The notes: generated from the letters alone by a model not told the origin. A DNA stretch of 64,000 bases from UTCFX2 sp963788305 (GCA_963788305.1 CAWBGK010000005.1:44947-108946), one strand, 5' to 3'; shown: positions 21,231-29,729, numbered from the stretch's first letter. Made by a program: numbers and translations.

Positions 21231-22898
21231 TCATCTCCCGTGAATTTCTACGATATTATTTTTGGCGATTTCCGCCAGCTCGTTTTCAGCGTCAAAATAG
21301 CCAGATTCTTCCAACTCATTAATACAGGCTTGACACCCGCGATTTCGATTCCGGCAATCCTTCCAGCCGGTTGCCCCTGGACTGTGTTTCGCTGCCCGTT
21401 CTGGCAAATATGCCCATCGACCATTGACAACCGCAAAATCATCCAGCGAAGCGCCTTCATAACCATAAAAGATATTTGGGATTGCCTGAGCCTCCCCGAT
21501 TGCCTTCAGCTCATGGAGCGCCCCGAAATGAGCCATTGAAAGAGCAACCGCCGCGTCGATCTTTCTTGATGTTCGCTCTTTGGCTAACCTGAAGCCCCGC
21601 GGAGTCTCGACCGCGACCGCGTTATGGATGGCTTCATTAAGTAAAGGGTCATCATAATGACGGATCGTCCGACCGATGATCGCATCATAAAGCGCCTGGT
21701 CAGCCTCCACCCTTTGCCCGGTCTGTGGAAGCTCGATCATCCGCACCCCAGCCTTAATCAGGTCAATCGAAATACTGTGCAACTGGAAGGGGTCAAAATA
21801 GACCGCCGCGATTTGACCGGCTTTGTGCAAACGCAAAATCTCAGCGCCTATAGTCTGCTGAGAGGTCTATAGTCGGTTTCCCGCCCCTGATGACCGCCCC
21901 TGCATGAGACAAGATAGCAGGCTTCCAGGTCCGGGTATATATCACGTCTGCGAGGTCTGAAGCCGGATCATACCCGACCCCGACCAACGCGGTCAAATCC
22001 CGACTTGTCGAAGCATCAGCGCCGAAAACAACCTTGCGCTTATCACCCATTGCCAGCGGTCTAACGTCCGAGCTGTAGCAGGCACCCCAGCGCTCCGGGC
22101 TGATAAACTCCGACTCGGCGGATACCCACTCGTTAAGCCAAAGCCGCCTGAAGGTGTTAGGTCGCTCCGTTTCCTGGACCTGGTTCATATATTCACGGCG
22201 TTGCCCAAGGCATGCGCCAAGATTGCTCCCCCTGGTCTATAAACGCCAGGTATGCGCCTGGAAGGTGATAGATCGGGCAACGTCTCATGAATCCGCTTAC
22301 CTGTGAGTGCCTTGTCCCAAATCTCTTTGAGAAGGATTGACTCCCCTAAGAAGCCCGCATAACTGGCAATCCAGCGCACCCCCTCGGGCTGAGTGGGCGG
22401 GATTATCAGCTCATCGTAGAGTCGTCTGTGTTGCTCTGAAGTGTATGTATGCAGCTCATCGAAGATGACGGCGCTGTAGTTCCCACCCGAAGCGCCGCGC
22501 CAATCAAAAGGGATGGCAGTAATGATTGACCCCTGGTCAAGCTCAATCACATCCTTATAAACCTTTGCGTTTCTCCATGCTGGACCATTCTCGACTGCGA
22601 AGCGCACCGACCGAAAGACTCTATCCTTCGCCTGGTCCCGGTCTGCTGCTGCTATTTCGACTTCTGAATACCGCTTGCGTGCCGCCATGTAAAGAGCAAC
22701 CGCCCCAGCCAGGGCGCTTTTACCCTGCTTCTTGCTCCGACTGTCAAGGATGTTCCGCTCTGCTGGGACCCCAGCCGGAAAGCACAACCCCAGCCAATCC
22801 GCTAAGAATGGCGGTATGAACGGCTTACCAGTATCCAATGGAAATAAATCACGAAAGAAGGCTGTAAAATCCTGGGTGTAGTCAATCTTCATCTGCAT
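21231..22898 (-). CDS. terL: Phage terminase large subunit
   Basis: The DNA-packaging motor ATPase and nuclease of tailed phages, about 555 residues. The ATPase part has a Walker-A-like segment (DSRSKKQGKSALAGAVALY) and Walker B with catalytic Glu (YSAVIFDELHTYTSEQH). The RNase-H-like nuclease part has VVFGADASTSRDLTALVGV, VYFDPFQ and a late Asp (SRKIDAAVALSMA). Frames break near 22200 and 21850. The C-terminal tail carries a Cys-rich segment (DCRNRNRGCQACINELE). It overlaps the small-subunit gene slightly. No portal gene follows, which is unusual for a complete phage. Confidence 0.88.
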
Positions 22899-23280
22899 CG
22901 TGAGCCGTCCCGGAAAGTAGTGTTGTGATGTCTGCCGGTCGTTCATCCTTGGGCCATGAATCTAACAACCTAATCAGGCTGTTTAGATAGGTCCCCAGCC
23001 TTGCAATCGGACTTGAAGTCCAGATGTTACCGCCGCCTTCGGCAATGTCACGGATGTTTGAGCCGCCAAGTTCAACGATCATTGCCAGGAACGCGGCCAG
23101 GTCCCGGCGGTATTCCAGCCGTCCGGGTTCGGTCATAAATTGTTGCTTCAATTCCTGAAGCCTTGTTAATTGGACCGGCTCCAATGCGATCTCACCGCGC
23201 CTTTCCAACGCGTACGCTCCATGTTTTCGAGCTGCTTGCCGTTTCTGTTCGTGGTCTTTTGGTGTCAAATTCCTTGTCAT
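22882..23280 (-). CDS. terS: Terminase small subunit-like protein
   Basis: A 132-residue protein immediately upstream of the large terminase subunit and overlapping its start by 17 bases, the canonical position for TerS. The basic N-terminus (LTPKDHEQKRQAARKHGAYALERRGE) and helical remainder resemble small subunits that recognise the packaging site. The assignment rests mainly on position and size. If this is a satellite, TerS would direct packaging of element DNA into helper capsids. Confidence 0.6.
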   Translation of the reverse strand: MTRNLTPKDHEQKRQAARKHGAYALERRGEIALEPVQLTRLQELKQQFMTEPGRLEYRRDLAAFLAMIVELGGSNIRDIAEGGGNIWTSSPIARLGTYLNSLIRLLDSWPKDERPADITTLLSGTAHDADED

Positions 23281-23631
23281 TTTCTACCCTTTATCGCATC
23301 AAATCGCATCATTCGCCAGGTCCACGAATCCATGACCTTTTAAAAGCGCAGTTATCTTCATATATGTGTTCCATTGTTGCCTTATCTCACGGCCTTCAAT
23401 CTGGTAACACATGACTCCAACTCATGTAGAAGCCTTGAATCTGTGGGATTTTCGACCGTTTTTCCAGTACCAGACCCACCCGGAAAGACATCCAAGGCGC
23501 TGGACCTCCCATAAGGTAAGAAGGTAGCTCATACCCTGTAGAAGTTCTACCTACCTACCTTTTCTACCCTGCCAATAGAGTAACTGAGTAGCTTGAGTAA
23601 GTAAGGTATATAAAGGTAAGTAAGTAGCTCT
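23281..23631. other. Repeat-rich non-coding stretch, candidate replication origin
   Basis: No gene is apparent in these 351 bases. Two near-identical 18-mers (AAGGTAAG, then AAGGTAGCTC or TAAGTAGCTC) start exactly 100 bp apart, at 23513 and 23613. Between them lie a palindrome (GTAGAA-G-TTCTAC at 23538-23550), tandem CTACC units and an AT-rich run. It sits directly beside the RepA-like ATPase gene, so an origin or packaging site is plausible. Confidence 0.45.
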
Positions 23632-24700
23632 TTATAAGGGTTCATAAAAGACTTTTCCATTATCTGCTTCTCGTTTTACGAGTCCAGCATTGCACAAGTC
23701 ATTAAGCCGCTTGCGTGTATTGCTCAGGTCCTTCTGTCCGGTTTCTCTTGCAACATCGCCTGCTGTTGCTTTTCCAAGAATACTTAGTGCTTCAAGGCAT
23801 TCATCGCGCCTGGTTGTCATCTCCAGGGTATTCGTATCGCCCAATAACTGATAGCATCGCGTAACCGGATCGAATTGGATTTTCAAATCAAATTCATCGA
23901 CTTCGCGGCCTCGTCCACGGATGTAATGACCAATTTTCCCCTGTTCACGATAAAGTGCTATCACGGTGTCGGCAATTCCTGTTTTGGCTGTTGAGCCTAT
24001 AACATCGTCAACCGGATCGCTGTTTGTCCCGCTCGGTTTTCTTAGATGATCTGCCATAACAATAGCAAGATTTTTTCGGACTGCAAGCGATTGAAGAGCG
24101 CTGTAGACAGGTCCCATGATTTGCTCATCATTTTTATCGGCTCCGCTCATGGCGCGTTCAACTGTGTCAACGATGACAAGTTTTGGCTTTTGACTTTCTA
24201 CCCAAAGGTAGATTTGGTTCAGTCCTTCTGGTTTGTGAAACGGGGGGGTAGCCAGCTCGAAGTGGACCGAAGCAAATGCCAGGTGTCCAGCCGATATCAC
24301 GCATCCGTTCTTGAAGCCGCCTCCCATTATCCTCAAGCGCCAGGTATAGAACGTCCCCCGGCTCAACCTGAGTTTCCAGGAAGCGCCCGCCGCATTGGAC
24401 CGAAAGGGCAATTTGAAGTAGCATCCATGATTTGCCGACTTTTGGCCTTCCTCCTAGAACAGTTAAACCTTCGGGGATGAGTCCCTTGACTATCCAATTC
24501 GGTTCAGGAAATACTGCTGTCAGGATTTCCCTATCTGTCCAGGATGTACGGTATCCCCCCGAAGCCTCACGGCCCATTCCGTGAGGCTCTTCAAATGGAG
24601 GATTCGAGTCGGCATCTATAAAATCATCTTCCGGGGGAAAATCAGGCTCCGGCGTAATCCGCTTCAACGACTGATAAACTTGTTTAACGTCTGTTGTCAT
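23632..24700 (-). CDS. RepA-like AAA/RecA-fold ATPase (replicative helicase type)
   Basis: An ATPase of about 355 residues resembling plasmid and phage RepA hexameric helicases. Walker A is GGRPKVGKSWMLLQ near residue 85. Walker B (KLVIVDTVERAM) and a polar motif (IVMADHLRKP) follow. The C-terminal 70 residues resemble a winged helix (DECLEALSILGKATAGDVARETG). One frameshift lies near 24290. It overlaps the downstream end of the DnaB-N-like gene by 17 bases, so the two are translated together and likely form one replication module. Confidence 0.82.
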
Positions 24701-25145
24701 TGCTCTGCCTCGTTGCTCGATTACCCCAGCCGTGTTTTAATTGGTTTTCTCGACCGTACCGCGCCAAAGAATGAAAAGCATCCAGGGCGATGACGGTCCG
24801 CTGAATTTCGTCCGCGCAGCGCTCGGCCAGCTCTGCGGCGCTCCCTGGCTCCCCGGCGGTAAGCCCCAGCCAACCCGGATAATTTGCCTGATATCCGGTC
24901 TCTAAGCAAATTCTTTGAGCTGCTTCGGGCTGATTTTTCGGCTTACCGTTCTGTACCCGGTCGCGATGACGGGCGAGAGCAAGCATGAATCCGCGCGCCC
25001 GGTCGTCTGTGATGTCCTCAGGCTCTATGGTTTCAAAGGCATCCAGCGCCGCCAGCGGGTCAATAAGTGCAGCTCCGGCCAGCAACCGGGCAAGTTCGCC
25101 CAATCTTTGAGCTGCCAGGTCTGAGAGATTCATAGGACGGTCCAT
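24684..25145 (-). CDS. DnaB N-terminal-domain-like protein
   Basis: A 153-residue helical protein. Its first half (RLLAGAALIDPLAALDAFETIEPEDITDDRARGFMLALARH, residues 20-60) resembles the N-terminal domain of replicative helicase DnaB, without the helicase domain. It lies just before and overlaps the RepA-like ATPase gene, as if the two halves of a helicase were encoded separately. This is a motif-level resemblance. The start could be at 25145 or 25133. Confidence 0.5.
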   Translation of the reverse strand: MDRPMNLSDLAAQRLGELARLLAGAALIDPLAALDAFETIEPEDITDDRARGFMLALARHRDRVQNGKPKNQPEAAQRICLETGYQANYPGWLGLTAGEPGSAAELAERCADEIQRTVIALDAFHSLARYGRENQLKHGWGNRATRQSNDNRR

Positions 25146-25336
25146 TTCAGCTCATGCAGGCGAAGCATCGCGAAAAAGCAGCGCTTCGCACTTGCCGGGG
25201 TGGGATGGTAGTAGCATCGAAGGTTTTTCGAAGTATGAGCGCCGCGACCAATCATCACCAAATACGGGGAATGCCCTTCCCGCCATTCCTGAGGCGCGAA
25301 GTATGTAACATCAAGGAAGGTTATTTTTTGTTTCAT
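25130..25336 (-). CDS. Small element protein, unknown
   Basis: A 68-residue protein starting MKQKITFLDVTYFAPQEW. Its ATG overlaps the stop of the excisionase-like gene (ATGA), so the pair is coupled. It contains GHSPYLVMIGRG and a Cys/His pair (CYYHPT). No family is recognised. Confidence 0.5.
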   Translation of the reverse strand: MKQKITFLDVTYFAPQEWREGHSPYLVMIGRGAHTSKNLRCYYHPTPASAKRCFFAMLRLHELKWTVL

Positions 25337-25616
25337 GATCGACCTGTTTCGGATTGGTCGTAACATTTCCCCCAACCGCGACCAATGACCGCGACCCCGA
25401 AGCGATTTCCCCATGGATTGAACTCGGTTACAAAATTTTCCAAATCGGACAAGCGAACCCTAACAATCCCGGGACCAAATTTCACAATTGGGAGCGATTC
25501 TCCGCATAAGCCTATAAGCAGCGCTTCGGCTAATGTTAAGGATTCCGCGCCACATCCGAAGCCCGAAGCAATCGATCCGTTTCTGCGTGGAAGGGCTGGT
25601 TGGCTAGCGATTGCAT
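25333..25616 (-). CDS. xis: Excisionase-like helix-turn-helix protein
   Basis: Hidden by two frameshifts, near 25540 and 25500. With these repaired the product reads LLRASDVAR, then ILNISRSAAYRLMRR, then ESLPIVKFGPGIVRVRLSDLENFV. This is the helix-turn-helix pattern of excisionase-family (HTH_17) proteins: a recognition helix after SRSAAYRLM and a beta wing ending in DLENF. ATG 25616 follows AGGGGGAG. The protein should bind DNA at the attachment arms or repress the early operon. Its position at the end opposite the integrase fits many satellites. Confidence 0.65.
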
Positions 25617-25784
25617 TGCTCCCCCTTCGTTCGTTCCCACTCAGGTACTAATACCCCCTGACGGATCAGCTCCATTAACAAGGATGATTTTGGCTTGGGC
25701 GTGTGGATCACGTAAGGTGAGCCGTGCCAGCTCGTCAAGCGCTGATTTTTCCTTGGGGTCTAGATATATTGTCAGGTCAGGCAT
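25604..25784 (-). CDS. Ribbon-helix-helix (CopG-like) regulator
   Basis: A small DNA-binding protein. It starts MPDLTIYLDPKEKSALDELA with GGAG upstream of ATG 25784. The beta strand, two helices and the QAKIILV...LIRQGVLV end match the ribbon-helix-helix fold. In the uncorrected frame it stops at 25641 after 47 residues. A one-base correction near 25675 extends it to about 60 residues, ending at 25604 and overlapping the excisionase start. A long inverted repeat lies just upstream and may be its operator. Confidence 0.6.
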
Positions 25785-25801
25785 TTCTTCACTCCAAATA
25801 A

Positions 25802-25831
25802 TATAGCCATGAGGGTTATCTCATGGCTATA
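25802..25831 (-). promoter_or_regulatory. Inverted repeat upstream of the RHH regulator gene
   Basis: TATAGCCATGA and TCATGGCTATA form a perfect 11-bp inverted repeat around an eight-base centre, 18 bases before the regulator start. Without a T run it looks more like an operator than a terminator. Confidence 0.5.
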
Positions 25832-25871
25832 ATACAGGAGCAAAATCTTAGAAATGTCGCTCGAAGGTATT

Positions 25872-26354
25872 TTATTTGTCTGACTTAGGAGGATACTTAC
25901 CTTTTTTCCTTAATTGCCCTCGCCAACCCTGAAAGGTTTTGGTTGTGACATCACCATCAAATTTCCTGTTCACGAAATCTGAAAGATATTCACCTTTTTC
26001 TTTTTGATTATCCCATTCAACCAAGGCGGCAAGTTTTACATTATCGGGCGGAGTTTTCTGCCCCCGCTGTTCGTGTTTTTCATACTTTTCAGGATTCATT
26101 GGCTTTTGTTCCGTTGCCTTATTGAAAAATTCATTGGAGGCAATTTCATGAATATCAAGCCCAGTTTTCAATGATAGCCAGGTTGCGAATTCATGCTCAC
26201 CACCTGGATTAAAGTTAGCTAGAATATTGACGATCTTTCTTTTAGCCGGAGCATAGATAACGAGTGCTGTTCCGCCAAAGTTACTGTTCCAACGCAGTTC
26301 TTCAGTATCAATCTCTGATGGAAGAACCGCTCCGCCACTATATTTAATCGCCAT
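25872..26354 (-). CDS. Element protein of unknown function, first gene of the early region
   Basis: A 160-residue protein, the first minus-strand gene from the right end of the element. It has an N-terminal mixed region (KYSGGAVLPSEIDTEELRW), a middle segment (GEHEFATWLSLKTGLDIHE) and a basic C-terminus (TTKTFQGWRGQLRKKGKYPP) that could be a DNA-contacting helix-turn-helix. No family is recognised. By position it could be a regulator or early replication protein. Confidence 0.55.
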   Translation of the reverse strand: MAIKYSGGAVLPSEIDTEELRWNSNFGGTALVIYAPAKRKIVNILANFNPGGEHEFATWLSLKTGLDIHEIASNEFFNKATEQKPMNPEKYEKHEQRGQKTPPDNVKLAALVEWDNQKEKGEYLSDFVNRKFDGDVTTKTFQGWRGQLRKKGKYPPKSDK

Positions 26355-26666
26355 GCTGCACCTCGCAAAACAAAAAGCCGCCCGCCAGATAAGCGAACGG
26401 CTCTATATGCTATAATCCTTTTACCGGCCGTTCGCTCGGCCTGTCATCGCCTGGGTGCTACAACACGCCAGGCGGTTTAATTATAACCCTATTAGAACGG
26501 TTTTTCTAATAACGCATCCTTTCGTGTGATGCAATCTGATGCAATACGATAAAAAAACATTGAACAATTGGCACAAATGGTATGGATTTAAGCCCTTTTA
26601 TGGTATTAAACGGGCTTAAATGGTTCATAAAACACTCATGGGAAGCATAGAACGGGGCAAGCCGTA
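26355..26666. other. Right-end regulatory and attachment arm region
   Basis: No gene is apparent. The stretch holds a CGCCTGG/CCAGGCG hairpin followed by TTTAATT (26448-26474), two TGATGCAAT repeats (26527-26545) and a perfect 10-bp inverted repeat (ATTTAAGCCC with GGGCTTAAAT, 26586-26621) ending 45 bp from attR. These are features expected of promoters and attachment arms. Confidence 0.55.
26527..26545. repeat. Putative integrase arm-site repeats, right
   Basis: Two direct copies of TGATGCAAT with 10-base spacing, about 120 bp from the right core. They match the three copies near the left core and here lie in non-coding DNA, which supports a functional role. Confidence 0.5.
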
Positions 26667-26715
26667 ACTGTGGATCAAGTGGTTGTGGGTTCGACCCCCA
26701 TCGCCCACCCCTGAT
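26667..26715. repeat. attR, right 49-bp direct repeat
   Basis: Exact duplicate of 16384-16432. It carries only the 3' half of tRNA-His and is not a second tRNA gene, since no acceptor or D-arm precedes it. Confidence 0.95.
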
Positions 26716-26718
26716 CGA

Positions 26719-26749
26719 AAATAAGTCTGCATGTAATGCAGACTTATTT
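26719..26749 (+). terminator. Displaced native terminator of hisS/tRNA-His
   Basis: A perfect 14-bp stem (AAATAAGTCTGCAT with ATGCAGACTTATTT) and a three-base loop start four bases after attR. Before integration it would have stood right behind the tRNA gene. Confidence 0.8.
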
Positions 26750-26765
26750 CATTTATAGAACAAAA

Positions 26766-27393
26766 ATGCTTGCGGCTGTTTTAACGATTATTTTTCTGCC
26801 CTTCCCCAACCGCCTGATAAAGCGTGGAAAGTCAGGCTGGCTGGCGCTTGTTGCGTGCATCCTATCAGTCGTTATTCTGTTAGGAGTGGTTATCGCAACC
26901 ATATTCTTCTTGATAACGAGTCTTTCGAGTGAAATCCCTGCCTATCGAGCCAGTGCGCCGCAGCAGATCAGCTCTGACCTTGCAACATCCCAGGACTCAG
27001 AGACGAGTTCTTAAATCGAGCAGGTCAGCGTTGAATTCTCTTCAAACATCCTAAGCCTCCTGGCAAATTCCATTGATCCGATGGTCGCTTTTGGTCTGGC
27101 GCTGGTGATTTTCTTCATTATGATCGGTGCAGCTTTATCCCTACCTGCTCCGACCAGTCCAGGTCTAGAATCGAATTTTCCAGTTACCAGCGGGATTGCT
27201 TAAATCAAAGAAGATGTGCGATCATATATTCGGGGGGATCGGCGCTATTCTGGCAGTTTCGCTGACGCTGCTTGTACTGATCATCATGGAAAATTTCGAA
27301 TGGACGTGCCCATTGGCAATTCAGATGCGATATATGGGTGAAGAAAATGAAGCGGAAAAGAAAGAGGCTGCCCGGCGCATGAAGGGGTTGTAG
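26766..27393 (+). pseudogene. Remnant of an AI-2E family transporter
   Basis: Fragments of one membrane protein can be read in sequence. An early segment (NRLIKRGKSGWLALVACILSV) continues in the same frame past a stop at 27012 to NSIDPMVAFGLALVIFFIMIG. The C-terminus (GGIGAILAVSLTLLVLIIMEN, ending AARRMKGL) follows in another frame. These match the order found in AI-2E/UPF0118 transporters, which normally have about 350 residues. Here the first membrane segment and roughly 90 residues before the C-terminus are missing, so this is a deletion remnant and not only indel noise. It sits directly behind attR. Confidence 0.6.
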
Positions 27394-27494
27394 AACAAGA
27401 TCAAAGACTCAAAAACTACTGAGAAAAAACAGGAGAACCGGGCTAATTGACCCGTGTTTGATATTTTTCTTTCGTAAGTTCTAATTCGATAAAA

Positions 27495-28177
27495 TCAGGG
27501 TTTCTTGCCCTCGATCTCAAGTCCTGGAATTTGGGCGCGGCGTTCGAGATATTTGAGAAATTCACTGAGGATCGCAACAACAACAAGGTAGACGACCGCA
27601 ACAGCTAAATACGTTCCTATTGGGTCATAGGTTCGCGCTGCGATGCCTTTCGCCTTTGTCATCAGGTCCGGAACAGCGATCAAGAAGGCAATTGCAGTCG
27701 ATTTCAATAAAGAGATAGGCTCGTTCGACCAGGATGGGATCGCTAACCGAAACGCCTGCGGCAGGATCACATAGCGGACTGTCTTCCATCGTGATAATCC
27801 GATCGCTCTACCAGCCATCATCTGGCCTTGTCCGATCGCCAGGATCGCGCCACGCAGATATTCAGCCTGGTAAGCGCCGCTGTTCAATCCGAGCGCCAGA
27901 AACGCTGAGACCATCCGTGATAAGGTGATCCCAAGTCCCGGAAGCCCATAGTAGAAGAGAAAAAGCTGAACTAGAAGCGGTGTACCTCGAAATATCTCGA
28001 TATACCCGATCGATAATTTTGCGTGCCCATGGACTGCCATATACACGGCCCAATGCTGCCAACAATCCGAGCACCAAGTCCCAAAGCAAGGCCTACTACA
28101 GTCAATTCAAGCGTTATCAGCAAGCCCTGCCAGAAAGCTGGCAGAGAATCGACAAAAAATCTAAACCAATCAGCCAT
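27495..28177 (-). CDS. Polar amino acid ABC transporter permease (second)
   Basis: Membrane subunit of the His/Glu/Gln/Arg-type importer family. It begins FFVDSLPAFWQGLLITLELT, the family's usual N-terminus. The loop contacting the ATPase is AIGLSRWKTVRYVILPQAFR, and the PSWSNEPISLLKSTAIA segment precedes the last membrane helices. A frameshift lies near 28050. It is the last gene of a minus-strand operon: binding protein, permease, ATPase, permease. Two different permeases suggest a heterodimeric channel. Confidence 0.9.
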
Positions 28178-28194
28178 GGCTGCCCCTGTCTGAT

Positions 28195-28978
28195 TTATTG
28201 TTCTGCATCAGTCTGATTTTCATTCTTTTTGTGCCCATATAGTTCGCTGATCTTCCAAAGGAATTCCCTGGTCCTTTCAAACTTTGGGCGAAGGAATAAT
28301 TCATCAGGCGAGCCTTCTTCAAGGATGCTGCCTTTTTCCATAAAGACGATCCGATTTGCGACTTCGCGTGCAAATCCCATTTCATGAGTGACGACCAGCA
28401 TTGTCATTTTTTGGAGAGCAAGCTGGCGCATAACTTCCAACACTTCTCCGATCAGCTCCGGATCGAGGGCAGAGGTCGGCTCGTCGAAGAGCATAACGAT
28501 AGGGTCCATCGCCAACGCGCGCGCAATTGCAACTCGCTGCTGCTGACCTCCAGAAAGCTGACCAGGATAATGGTCTGCCCGGTCCGAAAGGCCTACTCTG
28601 TTCAGCTCTGCCATGGCCTTTTCGCGAGCCTTCTCGCGCGGCAGAAGCTTCACTCTTGTCAGACCTAACATCACATTGTCTAGAGCGGTCAGATGATTAA
28701 AAAGCAGAAAATTTTGGAATACCATCCCGATATGCGAACGAACCACGTCCTCACTAAAGTTTGGAGCAGTGATCTCCTGACCATCAAGCCAGATCTGACC
28801 CTTTTCTGCTTTGGTCAGACAGGTTCAAGCAGCGAAGCAGAGTGCTTTTCCCGGTTCCGCTCGGACCGATGATGACTATCGTATCGCCCTCTTGAACAGA
28901 AAGATCGATATCCTTAAAGATCACATTCTGACCATAGGTCTTCGTGAGTCCTTTTGCTTCGAGGATCAGTTTATTCAC
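28195..28978 (-). CDS. Polar amino acid ABC transporter ATP-binding protein
   Basis: GlnQ-type ATPase. GTG 28978 follows GGGAGTGA. Walker A (GPSGTGKSTLLRCLN), Q-loop (GMVFQNFLLFNHLT), signature (LSGGQQQRVAIARAL), Walker B (IVMLFDEPTSALDP) and the H-loop (VVTHEMGFA) are all present. A frameshift near 28790 separates Walker A from the rest. It energises uptake through the two flanking permeases. Confidence 0.93.
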
Positions 28979-28995
28979 AGTTGATCACTCCCATC

Positions 28996-29639
28996 TCAAG
29001 AATGTGCCGGGATTTTCATCCGATGATCAAGGTAATCTAATAATCGGTTTGTAGTGAAAACCAAGATGAAATAGATGACCGCAGCAGTGCCAAATGCCAG
29101 GAATGGCTGCTGCGGTCGTCGCGCTCAGCTGTTGCGCACGTCGTCAGGATTTCTGGAACACCCAGAGCATAGACCAGAGATGAGTTTTTCAGAACAATTG
29201 AAGCTTCGTTGGACCAGGGTGGGATCGCCAAGCGAAGCGCCTGCGGAAGGACCACATAACGAATCGCTTTCCATCGCGACATCCCGATCGCACGGGCAGC
29301 CATCATTTGGCCGCCTCCAACCGAAAGCAGGGCTCCGCGAAAGATCTCCATCTGATAAGCGCTGCTGACAATTCCCAGAGCGATCGACCCAGCCCAAAAT
29401 GGGGAGATATTGATCGATCCAGCGATAATAAAATATAAGATGAATAACAGGACGAGCGGTGGAATGCCGCGCATTACCGTGCTGTAAACGGTCATGAGGC
29501 GAGATAGCGCTTTTCCACCATAAATGTGCAGCAAGGCAAACGCCAGGCCTAAAATCGCACCCATCGGAAGTGCCACAAGCGTAACTCCGATGGTGACTAC
29601 TGTTCCCATTCCAATGTAGAAAATGAAATTCTGCAGCAT
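28996..29639 (-). CDS. Polar amino acid ABC transporter permease (first)
   Basis: Second permease of the operon, related to the other in the AIGMSRWKAIRYVVLPQALR loop and the PPWSNEASIVLKNSSLVYALG segment. ATG 29639 follows AAAGG; the TTG two codons earlier is less likely. After correcting a frameshift near 29090 the protein ends FTTNRLLDYLDHRMKIPAHS at 28996. It starts after a large stem-loop that separates it from the binding-protein gene. Confidence 0.9.
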
Positions 29640-29657
29640 TTTCAACCTTTGGAGGTA

Positions 29658-29707
29658 GAGAGGGAGAAGCCAGGTTCGAGTTTTACGCTGGACCCGGCTT
29701 CCCTCTC
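29658..29707 (-). other. Intercistronic stem-loop between the binding protein and permease genes
   Basis: GAGAGGGAGAAGCC at 29658-29671 pairs with GGCTTCCCTCTC at 29696-29707, with one bulge. Such structures behind binding-protein genes often protect that part of the mRNA or terminate part of the transcripts, giving excess binding protein. Confidence 0.6.
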
Positions 29708-29729
29708 CTTCGATCTCGTTATGGAAGAA

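Larger units (their letters stand above)
16384..26715. mobile_element. 10.3 kb integrated phage-satellite-like element at tRNA-His
   Basis: The element is bounded by identical 49-bp direct repeats that span the tRNA-His anticodon loop to six bases past its 3' end. An integrase gene abuts the left repeat, and regulatory genes lie at the other end. All detected genes run on the minus strand: regulator, excisionase-like, DnaB-N-like, RepA-like ATPase, TerS, TerL, small coiled-coil proteins, a secreted propeller and the integrase. Packaging and replication functions are present without portal, capsid, protease or tail genes. That composition fits a phage satellite or a reduced prophage. The segment 17.9-20.1 kb is visibly more AT-rich and may be a later acquisition. 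Confidence 0.9.

Noticed and set aside
16500..26600. A complete prophage
   Set aside because: No portal, capsid, protease, tail or lysis gene could be recognised, and the space is too small for them.
26667..26715. A second tRNA-His gene
   Set aside because: Only the anticodon loop to 3' end is present; the preceding bases form no acceptor strand or D-arm. It is the attachment repeat.
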